DNA from: an uncultured Clostridia bacterium
GTDB lineage: Bacteria > Bacillota > Clostridia > Oscillospirales > Acutalibacteraceae
Reading direction: 5' to 3'
Assembly (NCBI GenBank): GCA_947623175.1
Contig: CANQGK010000015.1
Coordinates: 1 to 64,000, forward strand
Length of the DNA: 64,000 nucleotides
Positions 1-9,942 of the stretch are shown in pieces. The notes below the pieces were generated by a model. That model was not told the origin of the DNA. It made no database searches and saw nothing but the letters and a program-made list of their open reading frames with translations. Both the position numbers and the translations under genes were made by a program. The stretch's first letter is position 1. Every line of letters begins with the position of its first letter.

Positions 1-11
1 AAGAAAGATTA

Positions 12-109
12 AAAAGTTTAAATTCGGCGTATCTATAGCTTTTCTCTCCCTCAGTCAGCTACGCTGACAGCTCCCTCGTCAGATGGAGCCAAGGGTAGCT
101 TAAACTTTT
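12..109. repeat. MITE-like intergenic element with 10-bp terminal inverted repeats and an internal palindrome
   Basis: AAAAGTTTAA (12-21) is the inverted repeat of TTAAACTTTT (100-109); internal GTCAGC-TAC-GCTGAC (54-68) lies between CTCCCTC repeats. Confidence 0.5.
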
Positions 110-131
110 ACCTATCGGCAGGAGAATATAA

Positions 132-686
132 CTTTTACTATCGCCAAAGCTTGCAAAGCCCGTATTGCCGACCGTGATGCTTTCCGTCGACTATCTGAAA
201 ACACACGGCGGATTTTCGACATCCGGAGCGTTTATCAAAGGAATTTTGTGTATTCTTGCTTCGCAAAATCCGACTTCGTTTGCGGACGGCACAAAGGTCG
301 TAATCGACAATGATTGGCTGAAGCAGTCAAACAGTAAAAATTATCATCATTTCTTCCCCAGAGCCTATATGAAGAAGTACCATCCCGAAGTGGAAGAATG
401 GCTTGTAAATCATATCGCCAACATCACGGTCGTCAGCGATTATGACAACAAGCGCAAAATAAGGGAACGGGCGCCTTCGAAATATATAGGAGAGTTCAGT
501 TTGCAAAATCCGAATATCGGGAAGGACTTGGAAAGTCATCTGATTACCTATTGCGACGCCGACGACAGCGGGATCGGCGCCGATGACTATGAGACGTTTT
601 TCCGCAAGCGGCTCGGTCGAATTTTAGACGAGTTCAAAGAACGAATCATCTTAACGGAAAATGACAGTCTGCAAAAAGACTTATGA
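132..686 (+). pseudogene. C-terminal remnant of a DUF262/GmrSD-type (HNH-like) protein
   Basis: Translation NDWLKQSNSKNYHHFFPRAYMKKYHP...VNHIANITVVSDYDNKRKIRERAPSKYI matches the C-terminal HNH-like region of DUF262 proteins. The frame is closed by TAA at 129-131 and the N-terminal DUF262 domain is missing. Confidence 0.6.
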
Positions 687-706
687 TTTTAAGGAGGTCT
701 TAAAAA

Positions 707-3700
707 ATGAAAAAGTTGTTATCCATTTTGTTATGCGCCTTGCTTTGCCTTTCCATGTTGCCGGTGACGGCACTGGCGGAGGGAGTCGGCGTGTATGACG
801 CACCCGCATCGGGAGAGATGTCTTCCGTAACGGATGCGGCCGCCGTTTCGAAAGCGCATTTCTCTTTCGTGTCGGATTCCGAAACACACCGGCCGGAGGT
901 TCCGGAGGGATACACCGGTATTTATTCCCCGGAGGATTTTGACACGATCCGTAACAATCCGAACGGGAACTACATCTTGATGAATGACATCATTTTCCCC
1001 GGTGGCGGGCCTGACGCAAATGCATATGACCATATCCAAACCAATTTTATACAAATATATTCTTTTGGCGGCATTTTTGACGGAAACGGCTACACCCTTT
1101 CCAACTTGTATGCCGAAGGAGGAATGTTCGGCTCTGTCGAACGAACCGGTAAAATTTGCAACCTGAACGTTTACGGGGTGATCTGCGGCAGTTCTTCGAT
1201 GACATACGGCGATTCGGGTTACACGTTGGGCGGCATTGTCAACGAACTGACCGGCACGATTGAAAATTGCCGATTTGACGGGCAGGTATTTATGGATATA
1301 TCGGATGGCTCTACCGACGATTTTTCGGTCGGCGGCATTGTGGGCGAAGTATCGACCGATAACGTATCAACCGATGCGATTGTTAAAAACTGTGCCAATT
1401 ACGGCGACGTGGCGGTTTGCCCGAGTAATGCATACAGCGAACCGGTTGTATATGACGAGATCGTCAATCTGGGCGGCGTCATTGGGACGCTCGCGCCGTA
1501 CCGTGTGGACGCTCCGGTGGTTGAAAATTGCGCCAACTACGGCAACGTTATCCTGACGGCCAATAGTACGGCAAGCATCGGCGGCATTGTCGGTTTGCTC
1601 GATAGCTTTTGTGGCTCGTACGACGCCGCTGTCGACAGCAGCTTCAATGCCGGTTGTATCTATGTCAGCCAAAGCGATGCCACAGTCGAAAAAGCTCTGA
1701 CGATTGGCGGCGTTTTAGGTCGATCGCTGGACTATGACGCAAAGCTGACCAATATTTACAACGTCGGTTATTGGGATATTACCTCACCGGCTGAGTTATG
1801 CGCGGGTGGCATCGTGGGCGTGGCGCAGAATGTTAATGTTACGTACGCTTACTGTATGAGCCGGGTGTTTCACGGCGATCCGCAAAAGATAGGCGGTATT
1901 CTCGGCAGAGACGACGGCGACTCCACGCTTGAAACCGTGTATTTTCCGGAGCTCTACCCCTCTGCTCGGTCGGATTCCGAAGTGACCGAAGGACAATACG
2001 CTTGGTATGAATTAAACGGTGCGGCAAACTGCTTTTGGGAATTGCTAAATCAATATGATTGGCAGTTTGATGAAGCGTCAACCTATCCTTATCCGCAGTT
2101 GAGTCAAAATCCCTATCGCGCGTTTCGCGTCGGCTCGGGCAGCGCGGATGATCCGTACATTGTGCGCAATATGCAGGAACTCGGCGCGGTGCGGTATGAG
2201 CTTTCGGCGCATTATCGGCTGGGAAACGATATTATTTGTATTACGGATAATTCAGGATATAGAATCAATACTTCTCATCCTGTGACGCTCAATGGCTATG
2301 AACCCAAATGGTTGCCGATAGGCATTTATACATGGGAAGCATTCAGCGGAGTATTCGACGGAGATAATCATAAAATAGATAATATTAACACCGGTTGGTC
2401 TGATTACGATTATTCAAATATTGCTTATGACAATGGTGCCGATTATAACAGCACAAGATATACAGACTGCTACATGGGGCTGTTTGGAAGCAATAGCGGA
2501 ACCATAGAGCGCCTAAACAGCGGCATTTCGCAGTACGCCGAGAGTCAATATGTTGATCCCATACCAAGGCTTCCATACTATATGACAATGGCGGTAGCGG
2601 GCAGTATTGCCGGATATAACTCCGGCACCATTCGTTTGTGTACAGGTTCCGGAGCCACCGCAGTGGTCGCCGGCGGCATTGCCGGATACAATTCCGGCAT
2701 CATAGAGCGCTGTTCAACAATAAACAACCTTATTTACGGATTTCATGTCGCCGGGGGTATAGCGGCAAAAAACAATGGACAAATTTTAGAGTGCGCCAAC
2801 GCGAGCAACGTCGGACAAAATGGCGGACCGGTTTATAGGGGCTATTTTATTAGCAATAGCATGGCCGGCGGGATAGCCGCAGATAACACCGGAGGTACAA
2901 TCAACAACTGCTACAATACCGGGTGCCTGGTCGGTATGCTTCATGATGTCGCTACCCGTCCTGTAACATCGGGTATCGCGACCGGTGGCACCATAAAATG
3001 TTGCTACAATGTCGGTCAGGTCAATTTGCCGCAGGACAAAACTTATTCCACCGGCAATCCTGTCGGAAAAGCGGAAGTCACATCAAGTGTCTATGCCTTA
3101 AACGTAGACGGTGGCGCCAAGGGCAGCGAGGTGCGTAGCTATGACCAGATGAAATTGCAGCAAACCTATGAGGGGTTTGACTTCAACACCGTGTGGGAAA
3201 TGTCTCAAAACAACGATTATCCTTTCCCACTATTAAAAAACGTCAATGTTGAAATCAGAAATGAACGCATTGGAGTAAAAATTGTAAAGCAGCCTTCGCG
3301 CAAAACCTTTGTACTTGGTGAGGTTTTGACATCTCATAACAGAGTCTGTCTCAAGGGCGGAGAGTGTATGCTGTTTTTTACCGACGGCACTACCGAGACC
3401 TATGAGATGGACGGTTCGTTTTATACATTTGATTGTAGCACAAGATCGTTTGAATACTTTTCTCCCACGCAATCGGGAAAATACACAGTCGTGGTTTTGC
3501 CCCTAACCGGATTGGGAATTCTGTTTTACTTTTACGACATAACCATTGTCGCCGAAAAACTGCCGACAGGCTTGACCGTCACCGGACCGGAAAAGACAGT
3601 CTACTATGAGGGCGAAACGCTTGATACCACCGGTTTGACCGTGACGCTGTCGTACAATACCGAGGAATCGGAAGAAATTCACGACTATGCCCTTTCCCCC

Positions 3701-4222
3701 TTTGACCCGTACAAAATAGGCGAGCAGACCATCACGGTCAGCCATGGCGAATTTTCCGATACTTTCACGGTCGAGGTACGCAAAAAGCAGGCCGTCTCGA
3801 TCAAACTCACCACTCCACCCGACAAGCTGCAATACAGCCGAGGATATGAGGATTTCGATCCTTCGGGCGGAAAAATCACCGTCCACTACAACAACGGCGA
3901 CAGTGAGGTCATCGACCTGACCGCAGAAATGGTCACGGATTTTGACAACTCCGTTGCCGGAAAGCATCGGGTGACGGTTTCGTGGCTTGGCTGCACGGAT
4001 ACCTTCGAGGTGGAAATTATAAATTATCTTCCCGGTGACCTGAACGGCGACGGCAAGGTGGATCGCGCCGACGTCAACTACCTGCTCCAATATACCATTT
4101 ATCCCAACCGATATCACTTAAATCAAGACTGTGATTTTACCAAAGACGGGAAAGTGGACAGAGAGGATGTTTCCTACCTACTTCAGCACACAATTTATCC
4201 GGAACGATATCCCTTTGGATAA
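707..4222 (+). CDS. Secreted multi-domain protein: signal peptide, GLUG-like repeats, bacterial Ig-like domains, C-terminal type I-like dockerin
   Basis: Signal peptide MKKLLSILLCALLCLSMLPVTALA; repeated GGI(V/A)G motifs; C-terminus DLNGDGKVDRADVNYLLQYTIYPNRY...DFTKDGKVDREDVSYLLQHTIYPERY (two dockerin F-hands, ~4031-4219); RBS AAGGAGG upstream. Confidence 0.8.
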   Translation: MKKLLSILLCALLCLSMLPVTALAEGVGVYDAPASGEMSSVTDAAAVSKAHFSFVSDSETHRPEVPEGYTGIYSPEDFDTIRNNPNGNYILMNDIIFPGGGPDANAYDHIQTNFIQIYSFGGIFDGNGYTLSNLYAEGGMFGSVERTGKICNLNVYGVICGSSSMTYGDSGYTLGGIVNELTGTIENCRFDGQVFMDISDGSTDDFSVGGIVGEVSTDNVSTDAIVKNCANYGDVAVCPSNAYSEPVVYDEIVNLGGVIGTLAPYRVDAPVVENCANYGNVILTANSTASIGGIVGLLDSFCGSYDAAVDSSFNAGCIYVSQSDATVEKALTIGGVLGRSLDYDAKLTNIYNVGYWDITSPAELCAGGIVGVAQNVNVTYAYCMSRVFHGDPQKIGGILGRDDGDSTLETVYFPELYPSARSDSEVTEGQYAWYELNGAANCFWELLNQYDWQFDEASTYPYPQLSQNPYRAFRVGSGSADDPYIVRNMQELGAVRYELSAHYRLGNDIICITDNSGYRINTSHPVTLNGYEPKWLPIGIYTWEAFSGVFDGDNHKIDNINTGWSDYDYSNIAYDNGADYNSTRYTDCYMGLFGSNSGTIERLNSGISQYAESQYVDPIPRLPYYMTMAVAGSIAGYNSGTIRLCTGSGATAVVAGGIAGYNSGIIERCSTINNLIYGFHVAGGIAAKNNGQILECANASNVGQNGGPVYRGYFISNSMAGGIAADNTGGTINNCYNTGCLVGMLHDVATRPVTSGIATGGTIKCCYNVGQVNLPQDKTYSTGNPVGKAEVTSSVYALNVDGGAKGSEVRSYDQMKLQQTYEGFDFNTVWEMSQNNDYPFPLLKNVNVEIRNERIGVKIVKQPSRKTFVLGEVLTSHNRVCLKGGECMLFFTDGTTETYEMDGSFYTFDCSTRSFEYFSPTQSGKYTVVVLPLTGLGILFYFYDITIVAEKLPTGLTVTGPEKTVYYEGETLDTTGLTVTLSYNTEESEEIHDYALSPFDPYKIGEQTITVSHGEFSDTFTVEVRKKQAVSIKLTTPPDKLQYSRGYEDFDPSGGKITVHYNNGDSEVIDLTAEMVTDFDNSVAGKHRVTVSWLGCTDTFEVEIINYLPGDLNGDGKVDRADVNYLLQYTIYPNRYHLNQDCDFTKDGKVDREDVSYLLQHTIYPERYPFG

Positions 4223-4249
4223 AATAAAAAAAGAAAAGAGGAGTTTTGT

Positions 4250-6193
4250 ATGAAAAAAATATTTGCGGTTTTGCTGTCTGCAATGCTCTTGTTGACATCG
4301 GTTATTGCAGTTTCGGCCTACACGGACGAGACGGCGTTGGATGTTACCTGTGTTGCATCGCAGACCGAGGTAAAAATGGGAGATGAATTTTCCATCACCG
4401 TATCCATCAGCGGGTATGAGCCGATTCAACAAGGCGGAGTCGAAGTTGCTTTCAATGCCAACTTATTCGAACTCATTACAGATACCAAATCGGGGTGCCG
4501 TTGGCTGATTACTCCCCCGGCAGATGATCCGACTTCCTTCTATGGAACACCTATGGATCCGGATCCAACCGGACTGACGGCATCGTTTGTATTTTTCAAT
4601 GATCCGCAGGATATTAACGGCGATATTTATGAATTGGTTTTCCGTGCAAAAGCGGATGCAAAAATCGGTGGAGACGCCGAGATCACCGTAAAGCCGACTC
4701 TGCAGGATTCCGAGGGAGAAAACTTTCCAACCAAAGAGGTCAAGGTGCCTGTTAATGTTTATTGCACCTCCCACTCCTACGGAGAATTGATTCCCGAAGT
4801 ACCAGCCAAGTGCGGCGAAACGGGTAAAAGAGCGCATTATGAGTGTGCCGTTTGTCACCGGTTGTTTGATGACAAGCAGGCAGAGACGACGGAACAGGCG
4901 CTGGTCATCCCTGCACTTTCTCATGTGACCGAGGAAGGCTGGCATTCTGATACAGAAAATCACTGGAAAGAATGTGTAAACGGCTGTGGTACGATCATGG
5001 AAGGCAAATCGGGGCACAGTTTCACTTGGACAGTAGATAAGCCCGCCACCGAGGACGATACCGGGCTACAGCATGAGGAATGTTCGGTCTGCGGATTCAG
5101 GCGCAGCAAGGATACCGAAATTCCAAAGCTGGATCATAAGCACATTGGCATTACACAGCACGATGCAGTTCCGGCGAATTGTCACGCAACAGGCAGCGCC
5201 AAATATTGGACCTGTGCCAGTGAAAAATGTGGGGGGAAATATTACGGCGACGCCGAATGTTCTTTTGAGCTGGAAACCATCACCGAAGCGATCAATCCGA
5301 ACAATCACGACGGCGCGACCGAGATTCGCGATGCCAAAGATGCGACCTGTGCGCAGGACGGCTATACCGGTGACATATGGTGTTTAGGATGCAATAAGAT
5401 CAAGGAAACGGGCAAATTGATCCCGGCTACCGACGACCACAAGGATGTCGACGGAAAATGGGAAAACGACAGCTCTGCCCATTGGCACACCTGTGAATGT
5501 GGAAAGATTCTCGATAAAGCGGATCACACCGGCGGAGAAGCAACCTGCATCCACAAGGCCGTTTGTGAGGTTTGCGGCTCGGAATATGGAGATTTGGTCG
5601 CGGACAACCATAAAAACACGGAACTCCGTAATGAAAAAGTTGCCACCGAAGAAGCCGAGGGTTATACCGGCGACACATGGTGCAACGACTGCGATAAACA
5701 AATTGCCACCGGCGCCGCTATTCCCAGATTGGAACATATCTATGGAGATGCCTATCAAAGCGACGCCGAAAACCACTGGAAAGAATGTGAGAACGGCTGT
5801 GGCACCATCGCGGAGCAGGCGGCACATACCTTCGGCGAGTGGGCGATAACAAAGGATGCAACCGCGACAGAAAAAGGTATCCGTGAAAAAGCCTGCACCG
5901 TTTGCGGATATAAGGTGACCGAGGAAATCCCAGTGCCGGACAACGAAGCGACACCCGGAACATCTGAGCCGAACAAGAATGATTCAAGTTCCGCCGCGCC
6001 GGATAAGACGGATTCAAACTCAACCACATCGGAAAAGTCAGATACGACCGATTCGGAAATCAAATCCACCAACACGGAAAAATCGCCGCAGACCGGCGAT
6101 CAAACTAATCTTGCCCTTTGGATTTTGCTTTTTAGCTGCTCCTGTATCGCCGCGTTCTTTATAGTTAAGAAGAGACATACGGCGGATGAGTAA
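4250..6193 (+). CDS. Sortase-anchored surface protein with N-terminal cohesin-like domain and Cys-rich repeats
   Basis: Signal peptide; DVTCVASQTEVKMGDEFSITVSISGYEPIQQGGVEVAFNANLFEL... resembles cohesins; repeats HWKEC(V/E)NGCGTI; C-terminal sorting signal SPQTG + hydrophobic stretch + KKRH. Confidence 0.75.
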   Translation: MKKIFAVLLSAMLLLTSVIAVSAYTDETALDVTCVASQTEVKMGDEFSITVSISGYEPIQQGGVEVAFNANLFELITDTKSGCRWLITPPADDPTSFYGTPMDPDPTGLTASFVFFNDPQDINGDIYELVFRAKADAKIGGDAEITVKPTLQDSEGENFPTKEVKVPVNVYCTSHSYGELIPEVPAKCGETGKRAHYECAVCHRLFDDKQAETTEQALVIPALSHVTEEGWHSDTENHWKECVNGCGTIMEGKSGHSFTWTVDKPATEDDTGLQHEECSVCGFRRSKDTEIPKLDHKHIGITQHDAVPANCHATGSAKYWTCASEKCGGKYYGDAECSFELETITEAINPNNHDGATEIRDAKDATCAQDGYTGDIWCLGCNKIKETGKLIPATDDHKDVDGKWENDSSAHWHTCECGKILDKADHTGGEATCIHKAVCEVCGSEYGDLVADNHKNTELRNEKVATEEAEGYTGDTWCNDCDKQIATGAAIPRLEHIYGDAYQSDAENHWKECENGCGTIAEQAAHTFGEWAITKDATATEKGIREKACTVCGYKVTEEIPVPDNEATPGTSEPNKNDSSSAAPDKTDSNSTTSEKSDTTDSEIKSTNTEKSPQTGDQTNLALWILLFSCSCIAAFFIVKKRHTADE

Positions 6194-6227
6194 AAACGCT
6201 TCGCCTTAATTGCATAATTTTACACTT

Positions 6228-6270
6228 TTCTCCTGCCGTGTATGATATATCCGGCAGGAGAAATTTTTTA
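6228..6270 (+). terminator. Rho-independent terminator after the dockerin/cohesin gene pair
   Basis: Perfect 11-bp stem TTCTCCTGCCG / CGGCAGGAGAA followed by ATTTTTTAAA. Confidence 0.85.
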
Positions 6271-6447
6271 AAATCAAAAATCAGGAAACTAATAGTCATA
6301 TTTTATCTTACAAAGAAACCAAAAAATCTAACACTTTTTTAAAAAAATCTAAAAAAATCATCTTTCCCCCTTGAAAAATCCGTAAGCAAGCAATATAATG
6401 AATGTAATAAAAAATAAAGTACTTAAATTTAAGGAGGAAATATCAGT

Positions 6448-7188
6448 ATGAAGAAAAAAGGTATTCATGACAATCATCGGAAGAGAGTTCGGGAAGAATT
6501 TTTGAAAAAGGGATTTGATTTGGATACGCCTCCGCATAAAATAATAGAAATGCTGTTGTTTTACAGCATACCTCGAAAAGATACAAATGAAACAGCGCAT
6601 CTGCTTTTAGATAAATTCGGTTCTATAGAAGCTTTGCTTGAAGCAGATCCGAAAGAAATTATGAAAGTAAACGGCTGTGCCGAAACCACGGCGGCATTGA
6701 TCAAGCTTGTGCAAACCATCTCGAAATATTATATAAACGAAAAGAAAAAGTCTGATTTTACTATCGGAAGCTTAGATGATATACACAAATACATTTTTGA
6801 TAGATATATAGGCGTAACCGAAGAAGAGGTTGCGATAACCTCGCTGGATAACCGATTAAGGATTGTGGGATTTGACGTTATCGGTAAAGGCGACGTATCC
6901 TCCGCCTTAGCATCCACAAGAAAGGCGGCGGAGGCTGTAATGGCACGTAAAGCTACGATAGCCGTATTATCCCATAATCACCCCGGTGACTACCCCTTAC
7001 CAAGCGGCGACGACATAAAAACCACCGAAAAAATGTATGCCGCCCTACGAACCGTAAAAGTAAGATTAATAGACCACGTAATCATCGGCAACAACGAGTA
7101 CGTATCTCTTTTCAAAAGCGGCAAATACAAATACCTTTTTAAAGATAAGGAAGAAGAGAAAGATACGGAAGATAATAAAGTGATGTGA
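6448..7188 (+). CDS. radC: RadC family protein (JAB/MPN domain)
   Basis: JAMM motif ...AVLSHNHPGDYPLPSGDDIKTTEKM...VRLIDHVIIGNNEYVSLFKSGK; N-terminal HhH-like region. Confidence 0.85.
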   Translation: MKKKGIHDNHRKRVREEFLKKGFDLDTPPHKIIEMLLFYSIPRKDTNETAHLLLDKFGSIEALLEADPKEIMKVNGCAETTAALIKLVQTISKYYINEKKKSDFTIGSLDDIHKYIFDRYIGVTEEEVAITSLDNRLRIVGFDVIGKGDVSSALASTRKAAEAVMARKATIAVLSHNHPGDYPLPSGDDIKTTEKMYAALRTVKVRLIDHVIIGNNEYVSLFKSGKYKYLFKDKEEEKDTEDNKVM

Positions 7189-7424
7189 TATTTACACCCG
7201 TACTTGGAATGTGCTGTGTTTTTAATTTCGTTCCCGATATATTTTTTCATTGATTATACCTCCTTGTTCTTTGGTAATGCGGTCGCCAAACCTTTACCAT
7301 TCTACTCGGAGGTTTAATCTTTTTTTAAGGCTTTCGGGCTTGCTTTAAGCTTGCCCACTTTATTTTTACTGAAGCGTTTTATCCCTCCCCCGGTAGAACC
7401 GGAGGGTTATTAAGACTGAAAATA

Positions 7425-7457
7425 ATCATGACTACCGGCTTAGCCGGTAGTCATGAT
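7425..7457. repeat. Perfect 15-bp palindromic hairpin, TTA loop (spo0A 3' hairpin or mobile-element end)
   Basis: ATCATGACTACCGGC TTA GCCGGTAGTCATGAT; sits just 3' of spo0A (minus strand). Confidence 0.7.
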
Positions 7458-7466
7458 AAATAAACT

Positions 7467-8237
7467 TCACATCATTTTAATCTGCAATCGAAGATTGTCG
7501 CTTATCATGGCGATAAATTCCGAATTTGTGGGTTTGCCGCGGTCGGTTTGGATGGTGTAGCCGAAATAGGAATTTAGTACGTCGATGTCGCCTCGATCCC
7601 AGGCGACTTCTATTGCGTGACGGATTGCCCTTTCAACACGTGAAGCCGTGGTAGAGTACATCTTTGCAATGGTGGGGTAAAGGAGCTTTGTTACGGAATT
7701 TACGATTTCACTGTTCTTTACAGAAAGAATAATCGCTTCTCTTAAATAGTGATAACCCTTTATATGCGCAGGTACACCGATTTGATGGATAATATCGGTA
7801 ACCATAACTTCTAACTTAGTATCTGTTACAACGTTATTCTTTACAATTAACGGTGCTTTATCGTTTTTCCAACCGGAAAGTCGGATTATACGTTCGGCTA
7901 AGGTATTGATATCGAAGGGTTTTAAAAAATAATACGCCGCTCCGGCTTCGAGAGTTTCTTTTTCAAGCCTTTGGTTATCGAAGCTTGACATAACCGTTAT
8001 CATAGGTTTGTCATCCATATCCTTCAATACTTCAAGAACGCCTAAAATATCAAGATTATGCATAAAAACGTCCGCCAATACAACGTCGGGCTTTTCTTTT
8101 TTTATGTACTCTATAACCTTTTTACCGTCCTTTTCGCATAAAACAACCTGCATACCGTAAGCTTTAAAAGCTTTAGCACAGCTTTGACCAAATTCCTCTG
8201 AATCGTCAGCAATGACAATTTTAAGTCTTTTTTCCAT
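7467..8237 (-). CDS. spo0A: Sporulation transcription factor Spo0A
   Basis: Receiver domain ([28 protein letters not shown]) plus Spo0A DNA-binding domain [35 protein letters not shown]. Confidence 0.93.
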   Translation of the reverse strand: MEKRLKIVIADDSEEFGQSCAKAFKAYGMQVVLCEKDGKKVIEYIKKEKPDVVLADVFMHNLDILGVLEVLKDMDDKPMITVMSSFDNQRLEKETLEAGAAYYFLKPFDINTLAERIIRLSGWKNDKAPLIVKNNVVTDTKLEVMVTDIIHQIGVPAHIKGYHYLREAIILSVKNSEIVNSVTKLLYPTIAKMYSTTASRVERAIRHAIEVAWDRGDIDVLNSYFGYTIQTDRGKPTNSEFIAMISDNLRLQIKMM

Positions 8238-8385
8238 AAAATATTCCTCCTTTGTATTTCGTTATACATATATTACCACAGTAACAAATAAAATGCAAGA
8301 GAAATAACGAAAAAAGTGCTTAAAAATTATAATTTTACAAAAATAAACCGCGTTTTACATTTTTCGCGCCACTAATATTCCCTTT

Positions 8386-8392
8386 TTCGACA
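8386..8392 (-). promoter_or_regulatory. Candidate Spo0A box (TGTCGAA) upstream of spo0A
   Basis: Minus-strand TTGTCGAAAA matches TGNCGAA, ~150 bp upstream of the spo0A start. A 7-mer is weak evidence alone. Confidence 0.35.
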
Positions 8393-8750
8393 ATAAACGA
8401 CGGATTTTGCGAAAATGATATATTGTAAACTACTTGAAAAATCCGATGCTATACGGAAATTTTCTTTTTTTAAGAAAGAAAAATAGGTCATATTAATTGA
8501 TATTGCAGACTTCACGCCGATTTTTTGTAGATAACGGTAGAAAAATTGATATTTTCATGTTATAATTAAGTTTATAAAAAGGTGGTAACACAAATTTGAT
8601 AAAAGATTTCACGATGGAGTATTTGTTATGAAAAAATTCACGCAGTAAGACGTATCTTTTACCATCACAGTTGTGGACGGCAGAAAAAATACGCTTTTGT
8701 TGCCCCGATGGGGTGGTGACCTTTCTTTTGGAAGCAAAAAGGAGTACGCG

Positions 8751-9851
8751 ATGAAATATATCCCTTTAAATGCTGCAAGTACAGAAGCCGAAAAGGAAAC
8801 GTTTTGTAAAATGGTTGCTTCCTATGGTTCCGAGATGGACGCACATCAAAACAGGTGCACGCCCTGCGGAATCTTCCCCAAGTGGGCGAACAGCATGATC
8901 AACATTCAAGGCGATTTCGACCTACATCTGGAGTTGTGCTGTGATGGGGATTTGTATATCGGATTTATATATGGCAAGATAGATTACAGTTGGCACAAGG
9001 GATATATAAAAGACGGATATGGGCATATTATGGAATTCTATGTTCTGCCCGAATACCGCCGCAGAGGTTACGGTCGAAAGATGTATTTGCATCTGGAAGA
9101 GTTGCTCAGGAAAGACGGTGCAAAACGGCTGTATTTGACTGCCGATCCCGTTACAGGGGCGACTTTTTGGACCAGATTCGGTTTTGCGCCGACGGGTGAA
9201 AAATCCATGGAAAACAATCTGGAAATATTTGAAAAAAGCGTCACGATAGATATGATGGATTTTGTGATTCATCATTATGACGCTCTCATCGGCGAGGGAA
9301 ATGATCCGGTTTTTGATCCGGCACCGCTTCGGGAATACATGGATAAATGGGATGGTCAGGCATTTATCGACGCAATGGAACTCGATCAAAATAAATCCGT
9401 GCTGGAAATCGGCGTTGGAACCGGGCGGTTGGCGGTGCGAACAGCGCCTTTATGTGGTGATTTCTGCGGTATCGACATATCACCTAAAACCATTGAACGA
9501 GCGCGGTACAATCTTGCGGAACAACGGAACGTCTCGCTGATTTGCGGAGATTTTCTATCTTATGAATTTGACCGTTCTTTTGATGTTGTATACTCCTCTC
9601 TGACTTTTATGCATATTGAAGATAAACAGAGAGCGATAGATAAAATTGCCGACCTGATGAACTGTGCAGGCAGACTTGTTTTGTCTATTGATAAAAATCC
9701 AAACGATTACATAGATAACGGTACGCGAAGAATTAAGGTATATCCGGATAAGCCCGATGCGACCGCGGGATATCTAAGAGCCGCCGGACTGACTATCACG
9801 GATCGGTATGATACCGAATTTGCAAAAGTATTTGTTGCTCGGAAAGAATAA
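8751..9851 (+). CDS. GNAT N-acetyltransferase fused to class I SAM-dependent methyltransferase
   Basis: GNAT motif MEFYVLPEYRRRGYGRKMYLHLEELL; then VLEIGVGTGRLAVRTAPLCGDFCGIDISPKTIERAR and GDFLSYEFDRSFDVVYSSLTFMHI. The 8673 GTG start is less likely; ATG at 8751 has RBS AAAGGAG. Confidence 0.8.
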   Translation: MKYIPLNAASTEAEKETFCKMVASYGSEMDAHQNRCTPCGIFPKWANSMINIQGDFDLHLELCCDGDLYIGFIYGKIDYSWHKGYIKDGYGHIMEFYVLPEYRRRGYGRKMYLHLEELLRKDGAKRLYLTADPVTGATFWTRFGFAPTGEKSMENNLEIFEKSVTIDMMDFVIHHYDALIGEGNDPVFDPAPLREYMDKWDGQAFIDAMELDQNKSVLEIGVGTGRLAVRTAPLCGDFCGIDISPKTIERARYNLAEQRNVSLICGDFLSYEFDRSFDVVYSSLTFMHIEDKQRAIDKIADLMNCAGRLVLSIDKNPNDYIDNGTRRIKVYPDKPDATAGYLRAAGLTITDRYDTEFAKVFVARKE

Positions 9852-9942
9852 CAGAAATGATGGTTAAAGTGTGATGCAAGTATACAAATAAGTGTAGTTA
9901 ATATAATCTGATTGCATTGGCTAAATCAAGGAGGAAATTTTA

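Noticed and set aside
3503-4117. 204-aa minus-strand ORF inside the dockerin protein gene
   Set aside because: Fully antisense to a convincing CDS, no recognisable domain; explained by codon bias.
4250-6193. Repeats HWKEC.NGCGTI considered as a CRISPR-like or tandem DNA repeat
   Set aside because: Repeats are protein-level modules with irregular spacing and diverged DNA; no CRISPR repeat-spacer structure.
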